Assembly (NCBI GenBank): GCA_035495435.1
Contig: DATJFV010000041.1
Coordinates: 1-64,000 of the forward strand
DNA from: JBDSKH01 sp035495435
GTDB lineage: Bacteria; Actinomycetota; Actinomycetes; Actinomycetales; Microbacteriaceae
Direction: 5' to 3'
Length of the DNA stretch: 64,000 nt
The position numbers and the translations under genes were made by a program. This document shows, in pieces, positions 33,266 to 41,623 of this stretch. A model generated the notes under the pieces. The model was given only the letters and a program-made list of their open reading frames with translations, was not told the origin of the DNA and made no database searches. Each line of letters opens with the position of its first letter. Position 1 is the first letter of the stretch.

Positions 33266-34140
33266 GACAGGTCCTCTCCGGAGGTCGTGGTGCGGACGAT
33301 GAGCTGCTGCAGCGACACCGGCGCGAGCTCGAGGCCGGCGGCGGAGGCGTCGCGCCGGCCTGCGGCGTCGAGCGCGCCGACCGTTGCCGAGGCGAGACCC
33401 CCGATCGATTCGCGGTGCAGCACCTCTCGTCCGCGGGTGAAGGCGTCGACGGCGGATGCGGTGCCGGCGATCGTGGTCGCCGCGCCCCGCAGGGTGTCGG
33501 CGTCGCTGTCGATGAGGATCCGGCCCTCGTCGATGACGAGCACGTGCTCGAGCAGGTTGCTCACCTCGTCGATCAGGTGGGTCGACAGCACGATGGTGCG
33601 CGGGTGCTCGGCGTAGTCGGTCAGCAGCCGGTCGTAGAACAGCTGCCGGGCCACCGCGTCGAGCCCGAGGTAGGGCTCGTCGAAGAAGGTCAAGGGTGCG
33701 CGGGACGCGAGACCGACGATCACCCCGACCGCCGACAGCTGCCCGCGGGAGAGTTTCTTGATCCGCCGGTCGAGCGGCAGCCGGAAGTCGTCGACCAGAG
33801 CGGCCGCGAAGTCGGCGTCCCAGCCGGCGAAGAACCAGGGGGCGCTGCTCAGGACGTGCTTGACGCGGAAGTCTTCGGGGTAGCGCTGGCTCTCCTTGAT
33901 GAACGCGGTGCGCGCCAGAACCCCGGCGTTCTCGACGGGGTTCTCGCCGAAGACGCGGATCGTGCCGCGGGTGGCGAACTCCTGGGCCGTGAGCAGCGAC
34001 ATCAGGGTGGTCTTGCCGGCCCCGTTGCGGCCGAGCAGGCCGTAGATGCGGTTCTCGGTCAGCGTGAAGCTGACGTCGTCGACGGCGTGCACCTTGCCGA
34101 ACTGCTTGGTGAGGCCCTGCACCTCGGCGACGACGGTCAT
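33262..34140 (-). CDS. ABC transporter ATP-binding protein
   Basis: 292 residues with Walker A LLGRNGAGKTT, signature KLSRGQLSAVG (an R in place of the first G of LSGGQ), Walker B APLTFFDEPYLGLD and H-loop VLSTHLIDE. The lower conservation of the signature and the FFDEPYLGLDA Walker B match the YtrB-like ATPases of small GntR-regulated exporters. It overlaps the gntR stop and the permease start by 4 bp each. Confidence 0.88.
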   Translation of the reverse strand: MTVVAEVQGLTKQFGKVHAVDDVSFTLTENRIYGLLGRNGAGKTTLMSLLTAQEFATRGTIRVFGENPVENAGVLARTAFIKESQRYPEDFRVKHVLSSAPWFFAGWDADFAAALVDDFRLPLDRRIKKLSRGQLSAVGVIVGLASRAPLTFFDEPYLGLDAVARQLFYDRLLTDYAEHPRTIVLSTHLIDEVSNLLEHVLVIDEGRILIDSDADTLRGAATTIAGTASAVDAFTRGREVLHRESIGGLASATVGALDAAGRRDASAAGLELAPVSLQQLIVRTTTSGEDLS

Positions 34141-34493
34141 CGCCCGCCCCCCTTCTGGATCATGGCGGTCAGCTGGTCGGCGGTGATGCCGAGCTTCTCG
34201 GCTTCGACGAGCAGCGGCTGGACGTACTGCTCTCGGAAGCGCTCGCGGCGCTCGGCGACGAGCCGCTCGCGGCTGCCTGCGGCGACGAACATGCCGATTC
34301 CTCTCTTCTTGTAGAGGATCCCGGTGTCGACGAGCAGGTTGACGCCCTTGCCGGCGGTGGCCGGGTTGATCCGATGGAACGCGGCGAACTCGTTCGTCGA
34401 GGGGACCTGGGTCTCCTCGGGGAGCAGCCCGGCGATGATGTCGTTCTCGATCTGCTCGGCGATCTGCTGGAAGATCGGACGGCTCTCGTCCAT
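34137..34493 (-). CDS. GntR-family transcriptional regulator, YtrA subfamily
   Basis: 118 residues: a winged HTH (PIFQQIAEQIENDIIAGLL, then TNEFAAFHRINPATAGKGV and the wing GILYKKRGIGMFVA) plus a short 40-residue C-terminal dimerisation tail. This is the YtrA layout, with no effector-binding domain. The ribosome site AGAAGGGAGG precedes the ATG. A large perfect inverted repeat lies 20 bp upstream, so autoregulation of the gntR-ATPase-permease operon is very likely. Confidence 0.9.
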   Translation of the reverse strand: MDESRPIFQQIAEQIENDIIAGLLPEETQVPSTNEFAAFHRINPATAGKGVNLLVDTGILYKKRGIGMFVAAGSRERLVAERRERFREQYVQPLLVEAEKLGITADQLTAMIQKGGGR

Positions 34494-34512
34494 GGGCGGC
34501 CTCCCTTCTGGT

Positions 34513-34546
34513 TGGTTGGTTAGTTACTTGTGTAACTAACCAACCA
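34513..34546. promoter_or_regulatory. Operator of the GntR/YtrA regulator: perfect 15-bp inverted repeat
   Basis: The left arm contains GGTTGGTTAGTTAC, the right arm its exact complement, with one more T-A pair outside and TTGT as the 4-bp spacer. The core AGTTACTTGTGTAACT has the layout of YtrA-type operators. The AT-rich character stands out from the surrounding roughly 70% GC DNA. It lies between the stop of the upstream SDR gene and the gntR ribosome site, overlapping the expected promoter. Confidence 0.85.
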
Positions 34547-34562
34547 GGTGAGAGGGCTCGTG

Positions 34563-35345
34563 TCAAGCTCGGCGGACGCGCATCATCCGTTCGACGGTGC
34601 GCAGCACGAGGCGCCGCGGCGCGAGCGGAGACACCGCCGCAGCGGCCGCATTCGCCCGCCCCGAGACCACGACCGGAGGTGTGGAGCGGCGATCCAGGGC
34701 CCGCAGGCCCGTCGCCACCACCTCATCCGGAGTCTGCTCTGCGCCGTGCCCGGCGTCCGCGTTGCCTGCGACGTCGAAGAACTCGGTCGTGGTGAAACCG
34801 GGCGCCAGCGCCAGCACCTTCACGCCCGCGGGCCGCGCCTCCTGCCAGACGGCCTGGCTGAAACTCAGCACGAACGCTTTCGCCGCCCCGTATGCGGCCA
34901 TGAGCGGCACCGGCTGGAAGGCAGCCGTGCTGGCGATGTTGACGATCGCGCCGCCACGGCGTGCGATCAGGCCCGGCAGGAAGGCGCGCGTCACATCCAC
35001 GACCGCGGCGACATCCACGGCGATCATCCGCTCGAGGACGTCCGGGTCTTCGCCGGCGACCGGGCCGTGCGCCCCGAACCCGGCGTTGTTGATCACGGTG
35101 TCGATCTCGCCCTCGATGCGCTGCCGCAGTTCGCGCCCGGCGGCCGGGCGTGACAGATCGGCCGTGACCACCTCGGCACGGATGCCGTGCGCCGCTTCCA
35201 GCTCGTCGGCCAACTCGCGCAGGCGGTCGGTGCGGCGCGCCACGAGGACGAGGTCCGAGCCGCGGGCGGCCAGGGCACGGGCGAATGCCGCGCCGATGCC
35301 CGAACTGGCACCGGTGACGAGCGAGCGGGTGGGTGAGTAGGTCAT
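34563..35345 (-). CDS. SDR-family NAD(P)-dependent oxidoreductase
   Basis: 260 residues with cofactor loop TGASSGIG, RRTDRLREL (NADP-type basic pair), NNAGFG, the catalytic Ser in NIASTAAFQP and the Tyr/Lys in YGAAKAFVLSFS. It resembles the DltE/YqjQ-like SDR group with a C-terminal hydrophobic or basic extension (LAPRRLVLRTVERMM). ATG start 4 bp after the VOC gene stop, forming a two-gene unit. Substrate unknown. Confidence 0.86.
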   Translation of the reverse strand: MTYSPTRSLVTGASSGIGAAFARALAARGSDLVLVARRTDRLRELADELEAAHGIRAEVVTADLSRPAAGRELRQRIEGEIDTVINNAGFGAHGPVAGEDPDVLERMIAVDVAAVVDVTRAFLPGLIARRGGAIVNIASTAAFQPVPLMAAYGAAKAFVLSFSQAVWQEARPAGVKVLALAPGFTTTEFFDVAGNADAGHGAEQTPDEVVATGLRALDRRSTPPVVVSGRANAAAAAVSPLAPRRLVLRTVERMMRVRRA

Positions 35346-35349
35346 GTGC

Positions 35350-35778
35350 TCAGCCTTGCAGACAGAACTCGTTGCCCTCGGGATCGCGCAGTTGGTAATA
35401 CCGCTCGGGCCACGGTCCCCAGTTCTGCTCGATCCTGCGTACCACGGTGGCGCCGAGGGCGACCAGACGATCCTTCTCGGCCTCGAACTCCTCGTCGCTG
35501 GCGCGTCGGCCCTCGACCGCGTTGATGTCGAGGTGCAGTCGATTGCGGGTGGACTTCGGCCCATCGGCATGCTGGAAGAACAGCCGCGGACCTCTGCCCT
35601 CGGGGTCTTCGGCAAGTCCACGGCTGCGCAGATCCGCTTCGCTGAGCCCGCTATCCAGAAGCATCCGCTTCAGGTCGCCCTCGAACGTGGCGGGCGGGTA
35701 GCCGAACACCTCGGACCAGAACCGCGAGAGGGCGACGGGGTCGTCGGCATAGAACACGATGTTTCCCAGAACTGCCAT
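35350..35778 (-). CDS. VOC family protein
   Basis: 142 residues with the glyoxalase/bleomycin-resistance fold: GNIVFYADDPVALSRFW at the start, LFFQHADGPKSTRNRLHLDI in the middle (as LFFQHADG and NRLHLDI; the His is a likely metal ligand), and RDPEGNEFCL at the end. The NRLHLDI and DPEGNEFC pattern is common in actinobacterial VOC proteins of unknown substrate. Divergent from the amidase gene with only 18 bp between start codons. Confidence 0.82.
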   Translation of the reverse strand: MAVLGNIVFYADDPVALSRFWSEVFGYPPATFEGDLKRMLLDSGLSEADLRSRGLAEDPEGRGPRLFFQHADGPKSTRNRLHLDINAVEGRRASDEEFEAEKDRLVALGATVVRRIEQNWGPWPERYYQLRDPEGNEFCLQG

Positions 35779-35781
35779 GTG

Positions 35782-35789
35782 CCTAGGCT
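35782..35789 (+). promoter_or_regulatory. Predicted -10 of the amidase gene (leaderless), on a CCTAGG palindrome
   Basis: TAGGCT (35784-35789), 7 nt, ATG at 35797. The CCTAGG core lies inside the 18-bp gap between two divergent genes. Confidence 0.5.
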
Positions 35790-35796
35790 CTCAAGC

Positions 35797-37209
35797 ATGT
35801 TCGCGTTGCACCATCTCACCGCGCTGGAGCAGCTCGACTGGCTGCGACGCGGCGAGGTCACCCCGCGAGAACTCACCGAGCACTACCTCGAGCGCATCAC
35901 CCGGCTCGACGGTGAGTTGGGCGCGTTCGTCACCGTCACCCCCGAGCGCGCGCTGGCACGGGCGGATGCGGTGGCCGGCACGGCGCGCGCCGCAGCCCTG
36001 TGGGGCCTGCCCACCGCCGAGAAAGACCTCTGGCGCACCGCCGGGGTGCCGACCCGTTTCGGGTCGCGGGTGTTCTCCGACTTCGTGCCGGACGAGTCCG
36101 ACGATCTCGTGAGCGACCTCGAGGCCGCGGGCACGGTCAGCCTGGGGAAGACCAACACCCCCGAGTTCGGTATGCCGAGCTACACCGAGCCGCGTGCGAA
36201 CGCTGCCGCCCGCACCCCGTACGACCTGTCCCGTGGGGCCGGCGGATCGAGCGGGGGAGCCGCGGTGGCGGTGGCAGCCGGGCTGCTTCCCGTGGCACCG
36301 GGCTCCGATGGGGGCGGTTCGATCCGCATCCCGGCGGCCTCGACCGGGCTCGTGGGGCTGAAACCGTCGCGCGGCCGTATCCCGTCGGGCGCGGGGTTCG
36401 GCGATCCGGCCGGACTCGTGGTGCCGGGCCCGCTGGCGCGGACGGTCGCCGATGCGGCGCTGCTGCTCGACGCGCTGGTCTCGGCCCGGCCCTACCGCTA
36501 CGCCACTGCGGCGCCGGCCTGGGACGGCGGTGCCTACCTCAACGCCGCAGTGCGCGGCGAGGGCCGGTTCCAGCTGGGTGTCACCACCTGGTCGCCGTGG
36601 GCCACCGCCTACGAGCTCGCCCTCGAACCCGCGGCGCAGGCCGCCCTCGACCTGGCCGTCACCGAGCTGTCGGCCATCGGTCACGGCCTCGAAGAGTTCG
36701 CGCCCGGCGAGGACGCGGGGTACGCACCCGCGTTCCGCACCGTCTGGCAGGCGGGTGCCGCCGGCATCCCGGTCGAGGAGGCCGACCTGACCCGCCTGGA
36801 ACCGCTCACCGCCTGGCTGGTGGGGCAGGGGCGCCGGGTCGGTGCCGGCGAGCTCGCCGAGGCCCTGCAGTGGTTGTCCCTGTTCGAGCAGCGCCTCATC
36901 ACGGCGTTCTCGCCCTACGACGCCGTGCTGACCCCGGCGCTCGCGATGACTCCGCGGCCGGTGGGCTGGTACGACGCCGACGATCCGGAACGCAACTTCG
37001 CCCAGCAGGTGCAGGTCACCCCGTACACGAGCATGGTGAATGTGGCAGGCCTGCCGGCGATCAGCCTGCCGGTGGCGACGACCGACGACGGCCTGCCGAT
37101 GGGGGTGCAGCTGATCGGCCGTCCGGGTGGCGAGCACGTGCTGCTCGCCATCGGTGCCCAGCTCGAGCGACGCCTCGCCTGGCATCGCAGGCACCCGCCG
37201 CAGTGGTGA
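35797..37209 (+). CDS. Amidase (amidase signature family)
   Basis: A 470-residue enzyme with the Ser-cisSer-Lys triad of the amidase signature family: Lys76 (TAEKDLW), cis-Ser151 (GGSSGGAA) and Ser175 (GSDGGGSIR). The family hydrolyses a wide range of amides; GatA is excluded because no gatB or gatC is next to it and the C-terminal part differs. The ATG is chosen by its TAGGCT -10; longer in-frame readings overlap the divergent VOC gene. Ends 10 bp before a convergent gene. Confidence 0.87.
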   Translation: MFALHHLTALEQLDWLRRGEVTPRELTEHYLERITRLDGELGAFVTVTPERALARADAVAGTARAAALWGLPTAEKDLWRTAGVPTRFGSRVFSDFVPDESDDLVSDLEAAGTVSLGKTNTPEFGMPSYTEPRANAAARTPYDLSRGAGGSSGGAAVAVAAGLLPVAPGSDGGGSIRIPAASTGLVGLKPSRGRIPSGAGFGDPAGLVVPGPLARTVADAALLLDALVSARPYRYATAAPAWDGGAYLNAAVRGEGRFQLGVTTWSPWATAYELALEPAAQAALDLAVTELSAIGHGLEEFAPGEDAGYAPAFRTVWQAGAAGIPVEEADLTRLEPLTAWLVGQGRRVGAGELAEALQWLSLFEQRLITAFSPYDAVLTPALAMTPRPVGWYDADDPERNFAQQVQVTPYTSMVNVAGLPAISLPVATTDDGLPMGVQLIGRPGGEHVLLAIGAQLERRLAWHRRHPPQW

Positions 37210-37219
37210 CCCGACGACC

Positions 37220-37681
37220 TCAGCGACGCGGCCGGCGCACGTAGCCGCCGAGCTCCAGACCGGCGCCCACCTCGAAGCGATTGGTGCGGGCGTCCTGGCC
37301 GGCGGCGATGTAGAGCGGGATGAACCACAGTCCGTACCGCTTCCACTGCTCTTTGTGCTCGGCCTCGTGCTCGAGCACCTCGTCGCCGTCGTTGTCGCGG
37401 GTCAGATAGATGGCGCCGATGGTCGTCCCCGCCCGGCCGAACGACCACGTCGGCATGCCCACGAAGTAGTGCAAGCCGTTGCGCCGGCGAAGCCGGCCCG
37501 GAAGTACCGCCCCGTAGAGGAACGCGCACCCCGTGGCGAACCAGTAGCCAGGCCGGGTCCACACCGGCCAGAGCAGGAACGAGCGCAGCGCGGGGCGCCG
37601 GCGCACTCCCCGGTCGATCGCGGCGAAGAACCGACCCGCGCGGCTGCGCACCGCCGGTTCGACCTCGGGCAGCGCTTTCAC
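37220..37681 (-). CDS. Small membrane-associated protein with HExxH motif, unknown function
   Basis: 153 residues. There is a hydrophobic stretch about residues 45-62 (GYWFATGCAFLYGAVLPG) and a second near WFIPLYIAAG. Between them lies VLEHEAEHKEQW, which contains H-E-A-E-H, a possible zinc metallopeptidase-like motif. I do not recognise the family, and HExxH alone can occur by chance. GTG start in a GTGA overlap with the FAD oxidoreductase gene upstream, so the two are translationally coupled. Confidence 0.6.
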   Translation of the reverse strand: MKALPEVEPAVRSRAGRFFAAIDRGVRRRPALRSFLLWPVWTRPGYWFATGCAFLYGAVLPGRLRRRNGLHYFVGMPTWSFGRAGTTIGAIYLTRDNDGDEVLEHEAEHKEQWKRYGLWFIPLYIAAGQDARTNRFEVGAGLELGGYVRRPRR

Positions 37682-39102
37682 GCCGACTCCCGGCCGTAGC
37701 TTTCGAGGAAGCGCAGCCACACCTCGTTCACCGTGGGGTAGGCGGGCACGGCGTGCCAGAGCCGCGAGAGCGGTACCTCGGCCACGATGGCGATGGTCGC
37801 GGCCTGGATCATCTCGGCGACGTCGGGCCCGACGAAGGTGACGCCGAGCAGCACCTGGCGGTCCTCGTCGATGATCGCCCGCGCCTGCCCGTGGTAGTCG
37901 TCGGCGTGGGCGCTCGCCCCGGCGATCCACGACAGGTCGTAGTCGATCACCTTCACCCGCTTGCCGGTCTTCTCGGCCTGCTCGGCGGTGAGTCCCACCG
38001 ACGCCACCTCCGGGTCGGTGAAGGTCACCTGCGGCACCACCTGGTGGTCGGCGGTGGCGACGTGCCGGCCCCAGGGGGCGTCGTCGACCGGGCGGCCGGC
38101 CGCGCGCGCGGCGATGACGTCTCCGGCAGCGCGGGCCTGGTACTTGCCCTGATGGGTGAGCAGCGCCCGGTGGTTCACGTCTCCGGTCGCATAGAGCCAG
38201 TCGAACCCGGTCACGCGCAGGGTGTCGTCGACCTCGAGCCAGTCGCCGCTGGTGAGCCCGATCGCCTCCAGGCCGAGTCCGTGGGTGCGCGGGCGGCGGC
38301 CGGTCGCCACGAGCACCTGGGCCGCGGTGATCGTGCTGCCGTCGGAGAGGTCGAGGGTGGCACCGGCGTCGTCGCGCCGGGCGGCGACGGCCTCCACCCC
38401 GGTGCGGATCGTCACGCCCGCCGTCTCCAGCGCTGCACGCACCGCCTCGCCGGCGAACGGCTCCTGTCCGGCCAGCAGTCCGGATCCGCGCACCAGCACG
38501 GTCACCTCGGTGCCGAAGCTCGCGTACGCGGTGGCCATCTCACAGGCCACGACCCCGCCGCCCAGGATGACGAGGCTGTCGGGCGCCTCGGTTGCGCTCG
38601 TGGCATCCCGGCTCACCCACGGCTCGATGTCGGCCAGCCCCGGAATATCGGGGATCATCGGATCGCTTCCGGTGCTCACCGTGACCGCGTGCCGCGCGGT
38701 CAACTCGACCTCGCCCTCGGCCGTCACGACCGTGACGGCGCGCTCGCCGGTGAAGTGGGCGTGCCCGCGCACCAGGTCGATCCCGGCGCTGTCGAGCCAC
38801 TCGGCCTGCGAGGAGTCGTCCCAGTCGTGCGTGAGCACCGTGCGGCGCGCGAACGCCCCCGCCGGATCCACACCCCCCGTCACGGCCTGCCGTGCCCCGT
38901 CGACGGCGTTCGCGGCACGGAGCGCCGCCCCGGCCCGCAGCAGCCCCTTCGAGGGCATGCACGCCCAGTAGGAGCACTCGCCGCCGACGAGCTCGGCCTC
39001 GACGATCACGGCACGGAGACCGCCTTTCGTGGCGTAGTCGGCCACGTTCTCGCCGACGGCTCCGGCTCCGATCACGATCAGGTCGTACTCCCGCGAAGTC
39101 AT
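37678..39102 (-). CDS. FAD-dependent pyridine nucleotide-disulfide oxidoreductase (Lpd/mercuric-reductase-like)
   Basis: 474 residues. FAD-binding GAGAVGENVA, redox pair GGECSYWACMPSK (Cys43 and Cys48), NAD(P) fold LVILGGGVVACEMATAY, second FAD motif YATGDVN and a dimerisation domain from about residue 340. In dihydrolipoyl dehydrogenase and mercuric reductase the C-terminal base is His in H-P-T-x-x-E; here the sequence is YPTVNE, so the His is replaced by Tyr. Lipoamide, mycothione and mercuric ion substrates are all less certain for that reason. ATG start, 6 nt after TACGCT. Confidence 0.85.
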   Translation of the reverse strand: MTSREYDLIVIGAGAVGENVADYATKGGLRAVIVEAELVGGECSYWACMPSKGLLRAGAALRAANAVDGARQAVTGGVDPAGAFARRTVLTHDWDDSSQAEWLDSAGIDLVRGHAHFTGERAVTVVTAEGEVELTARHAVTVSTGSDPMIPDIPGLADIEPWVSRDATSATEAPDSLVILGGGVVACEMATAYASFGTEVTVLVRGSGLLAGQEPFAGEAVRAALETAGVTIRTGVEAVAARRDDAGATLDLSDGSTITAAQVLVATGRRPRTHGLGLEAIGLTSGDWLEVDDTLRVTGFDWLYATGDVNHRALLTHQGKYQARAAGDVIAARAAGRPVDDAPWGRHVATADHQVVPQVTFTDPEVASVGLTAEQAEKTGKRVKVIDYDLSWIAGASAHADDYHGQARAIIDEDRQVLLGVTFVGPDVAEMIQAATIAIVAEVPLSRLWHAVPAYPTVNEVWLRFLESYGRESA

Positions 39103-39108
39103 CTTCGA

Positions 39109-39114
39109 AGCGTA
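39109..39114 (-). promoter_or_regulatory. Predicted -10 of the FAD oxidoreductase gene (leaderless)
   Basis: TACGCT on the minus strand, 6 nt before the ATG at 39102. Confidence 0.45.
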
Positions 39115-39187
39115 CGCGGGAGCGCACCGCTCGCGCGGGGCGGGCGATCCGCTAAATTCATGACAACCGAACACCTTGGAGGCACCG

Positions 39188-39775
39188 GTGCGTTCCCGGA
39201 TCATTTCCCTTGCTGTCGTGGGCAGCGCGCTTGCCCTGGCGCTCAGCGGCTGTTTCTCGTTGACGCCGCAGATCCCTGAGGTGGCGGCCTCCGACGTCGC
39301 GACCGCTGTGGCCGACAAACTCGAAGAGCAGGTCGGCACTCGCCCCGAGGTCGACTGCGGCACCAACAAGGTGCAGCTCGAGGTGGGCAACAAGCTGACC
39401 TGCATCCTCACCGATCCGGGCAGCGGGCTCGAGTACGACACCGTGGTGACCTTCACCGAGGTGACCGGCACCGACTACAAGTTCGACTTCGCCGTCGCGG
39501 ATTCGCCCAACAACCCGCCGGAGCCGACTGTCGATCCCAACGCGCCCACCGTTTCCGGTGACGACATCGCCGCCCTCGTGGTGACGGCTCTGACGCCCCA
39601 GCTCGATGTTCCGCCGGTGGTCAGCTGCCCCGAGCCGGAGGTCACGATCGCGGTCGACAATCAGACCTTCTGCTCGTTCACCGACGACCAGGGCCCGCAC
39701 GATGTGACGGTGACGATCACGTCGTACGACCCGTCGACGGGCACCTACACGATCAACGCGAAGGTGACCAGCTAA
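39188..39775 (+). CDS. Lipoprotein with two tandem DUF4333-like domains
   Basis: 195 residues: signal peptide, lipobox LSGC about residue 18, then two similar domains of about 65 residues each. Each domain has a Cys pair (CGTNK...LTCIL in the first; CPEPE...FCSF in the second), a D-V/I-A start and a V-T-V/F-T strand. This is the DUF4333 pattern, and an internal duplication is clear. The function of the family is unknown. The GTG at 39188 is decided by TTGGAGG with good spacing. Its TAA interlocks with the TAG of the convergent arginase-family gene (CTAA, 39772-39775). Confidence 0.8.
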   Translation: MRSRIISLAVVGSALALALSGCFSLTPQIPEVAASDVATAVADKLEEQVGTRPEVDCGTNKVQLEVGNKLTCILTDPGSGLEYDTVVTFTEVTGTDYKFDFAVADSPNNPPEPTVDPNAPTVSGDDIAALVVTALTPQLDVPPVVSCPEPEVTIAVDNQTFCSFTDDQGPHDVTVTITSYDPSTGTYTINAKVTS

Positions 39776-40578
39776 CGCGACGACGCGGCGAGCGCCCCCA
39801 CGATCCTCAGGAGCGTGGGGGCGTCGTCGATGCGCCCCTCGTCCGACGCGGGTGCGTACGACGCCAGGGTGGCTCCGGCGAGCGGCAGGCGCGCGGTGAG
39901 GGCCGAGATCGCCGCCAGCAGTCCGGCGGCGGGAAGTCCGAAGGGCTCGGGGTCGAGCAGTCCGGCGAACTCGGCCGGATCGAGCACGTCGAGGTCGATG
40001 TGCAGGTACACGCTCGATGCGCCCGACGCGGCCACGGCATCCGCCAATGCCGCCGGGTCTCCGAGCTCGTCGACCCCGAATGCGCGGATGCCCAGCTGTG
40101 TCGCGTGGGTCTGCTCGCCCGGGTCCCAGGACCGTGCGCCGGCGAGGAACACCCGGTCGGCCGGCACGGTCGCGTCGTCGACGAGGGCGTGCAGCACCAT
40201 GCCGGAGAACGCGCCGGAGGGCGAGGTTTCGGGGGAGTTGAGGTCGGGGTGCGCGTCGAACCAGACCAGTGCGATATCGCCGCGGCGGGCGGCGTGGGCC
40301 ACGGCAGCGGACGACACGGAGCAGTCGCCGCCGATGGTCACGACGGGCCCCTCGAGGTCGCTCAGCGCGTCGGCGAGCCGCTCGCGGACCAGCTGCAGCG
40401 AGCTGAACCGTGCGATCCCGCCGCCCTGGTCGTCTCCGGCCTCGAGCGGCACCGCGACCTCGATGGTGCGCGCTGAGGGCAGGTCTTCGCGGATGGCCGC
40501 GGCGCCTTCGGCGAGGCGCATCGCGCGCGACGACGGGGAGCCTTGCCATTGGGGCACGACGACGAAGCTGACCGGCAT
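39772..40578 (-). CDS. Arginase/agmatinase/formiminoglutamase family protein
   Basis: 268 residues of the ureohydrolase fold. The binuclear Mn ligands are present: GGDCSVS (Asp where many have His), WFDAHPDLNSPE (D-A-H-x-D) and HIDLDVLDPAEF (D-x-D-x-x-D). The product would be urea plus an amine, ornithine or glutamate. Which substrate is used cannot be fixed, and the GGD variant departs from the usual GGxH. ATG start, 6 nt after TAAGGT on the minus strand. Confidence 0.82.
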   Translation of the reverse strand: MPVSFVVVPQWQGSPSSRAMRLAEGAAAIREDLPSARTIEVAVPLEAGDDQGGGIARFSSLQLVRERLADALSDLEGPVVTIGGDCSVSSAAVAHAARRGDIALVWFDAHPDLNSPETSPSGAFSGMVLHALVDDATVPADRVFLAGARSWDPGEQTHATQLGIRAFGVDELGDPAALADAVAASGASSVYLHIDLDVLDPAEFAGLLDPEPFGLPAAGLLAAISALTARLPLAGATLASYAPASDEGRIDDAPTLLRIVGALAASSR

Positions 40579-40580
40579 CT

Positions 40581-41612
40581 CTACACCTTAGAAGCGCGCG
40601 GGCCCGCGAGGCGGCTGATCAGCCGCAGCAGGTTTTCCAGGGGCCCGGCGCCGAGCAGCAGGCGCCACGCGGTGGCGATTGCGAGGGCCGCCACGATGAG
40701 GATCGCGAGCGTCGCCGGCGGGTACTGCCAGCGTTCACCGCCGCCGCTGACCAGGTCTCGTGTCACGGCCAGCCCGATCGCGTGGGCCGTGTACAGCGTG
40801 AGCGCCATGGCTCCGGCGGCGGCGACCGGGTACAGCGCGATCCGGATGCCGCGCCCGCCCCGCCCGGGCAGGTCGCCGATGAGGGTGGCGGCCGCGATCA
40901 CCGCCACCGCGACCCCGCCCGAACCGACGACTTCGGCCACCGACCCGCTGTGCGCGGCCGCGGTGACTCCGGGCAGCACCACGGCGGAGCCGTATCCCGC
41001 CCCCGCCGCGACCGCTCCACCGACGAGCATGAGCAGCCGGGTGCGCCGTCGGCGCAGGTCGGATCGGGCGCAGATGAGGCCGGTGAGGAGGAACGCGACC
41101 CAGATCGCCATGGGGTAGCTGCCGAACACGAGCCAGAGGGCGAACGGTTCGAGCACCGCGGGCACGTCGTCGAGCGCCGCCGCGCCACGCACCCAGCCGA
41201 CGAGCGCCGGCATGATCACGACGGCGGCGGTGGTCACCGCGCCCAGCACCACCCGCCGGGCGAACAGCAGCGGAACCAGCAGCAGGAGGGCGAACCCGTA
41301 GTAGTCGAGAATGACCGCGAGCGGCGGCTGCACGACCGCGGTGAGGAACACGCCGACCACGATGAGCGCGAGGCCGCGCAGCGCGATCCCGCCGCGCAGG
41401 GCGCCACGGGAGCCGGCCGGCGGCGGGTGCGTTCCGCCGGTCATGAGTCCGAGCGATGCCCCCGCGACGGTCGCGAACAGGATCGCCGACCGGCCGTCGT
41501 AGACGTTCTCGGCGGGATCGAAGACGACATGCGCCGCGAACATGCCGAGCAGAGCGATGCCGCGGGACAGGTCGAGCCCGAACAGTCGTCCGGTCTCGAA
41601 GCCCCGCGGCAT
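40581..41612 (-). CDS. DUF418/heparan N-acetyltransferase-like membrane protein
   Basis: 343 residues with about nine hydrophobic segments. The N-terminal GLDLSRGIALLGMFAAHVV is the typical start of DUF1624/DUF418-type membrane proteins, and the C-terminal LLLGAGPLENLLRLIS is the DUF418 C-terminal hallmark. The family is thought to act in envelope acylation or uptake; no activity can be stated. ATG start, 8 nt after TAACCT on the minus strand. Stop 2 bp before the arginase-family gene. Confidence 0.78.
   Translation of the reverse strand: MPRGFETGRLFGLDLSRGIALLGMFAAHVVFDPAENVYDGRSAILFATVAGASLGLMTGGTHPPPAGSRGALRGGIALRGLALIVVGVFLTAVVQPPLAVILDYYGFALLLLVPLLFARRVVLGAVTTAAVVIMPALVGWVRGAAALDDVPAVLEPFALWLVFGSYPMAIWVAFLLTGLICARSDLRRRRTRLLMLVGGAVAAGAGYGSAVVLPGVTAAAHSGSVAEVVGSGGVAVAVIAAATLIGDLPGRGGRGIRIALYPVAAAGAMALTLYTAHAIGLAVTRDLVSGGGERWQYPPATLAILIVAALAIATAWRLLLGAGPLENLLRLISRLAGPRASKV
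40585..40590 (-). promoter_or_regulatory. Predicted -10 of the arginase-family gene (leaderless)
   Basis: TAAGGT on the minus strand, 6 nt before the ATG at 40578. It overlaps the last codons of the upstream DUF418 gene, so it would be an internal promoter. Confidence 0.4.
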
Positions 41613-41623
41613 CGGAGGTGAGG

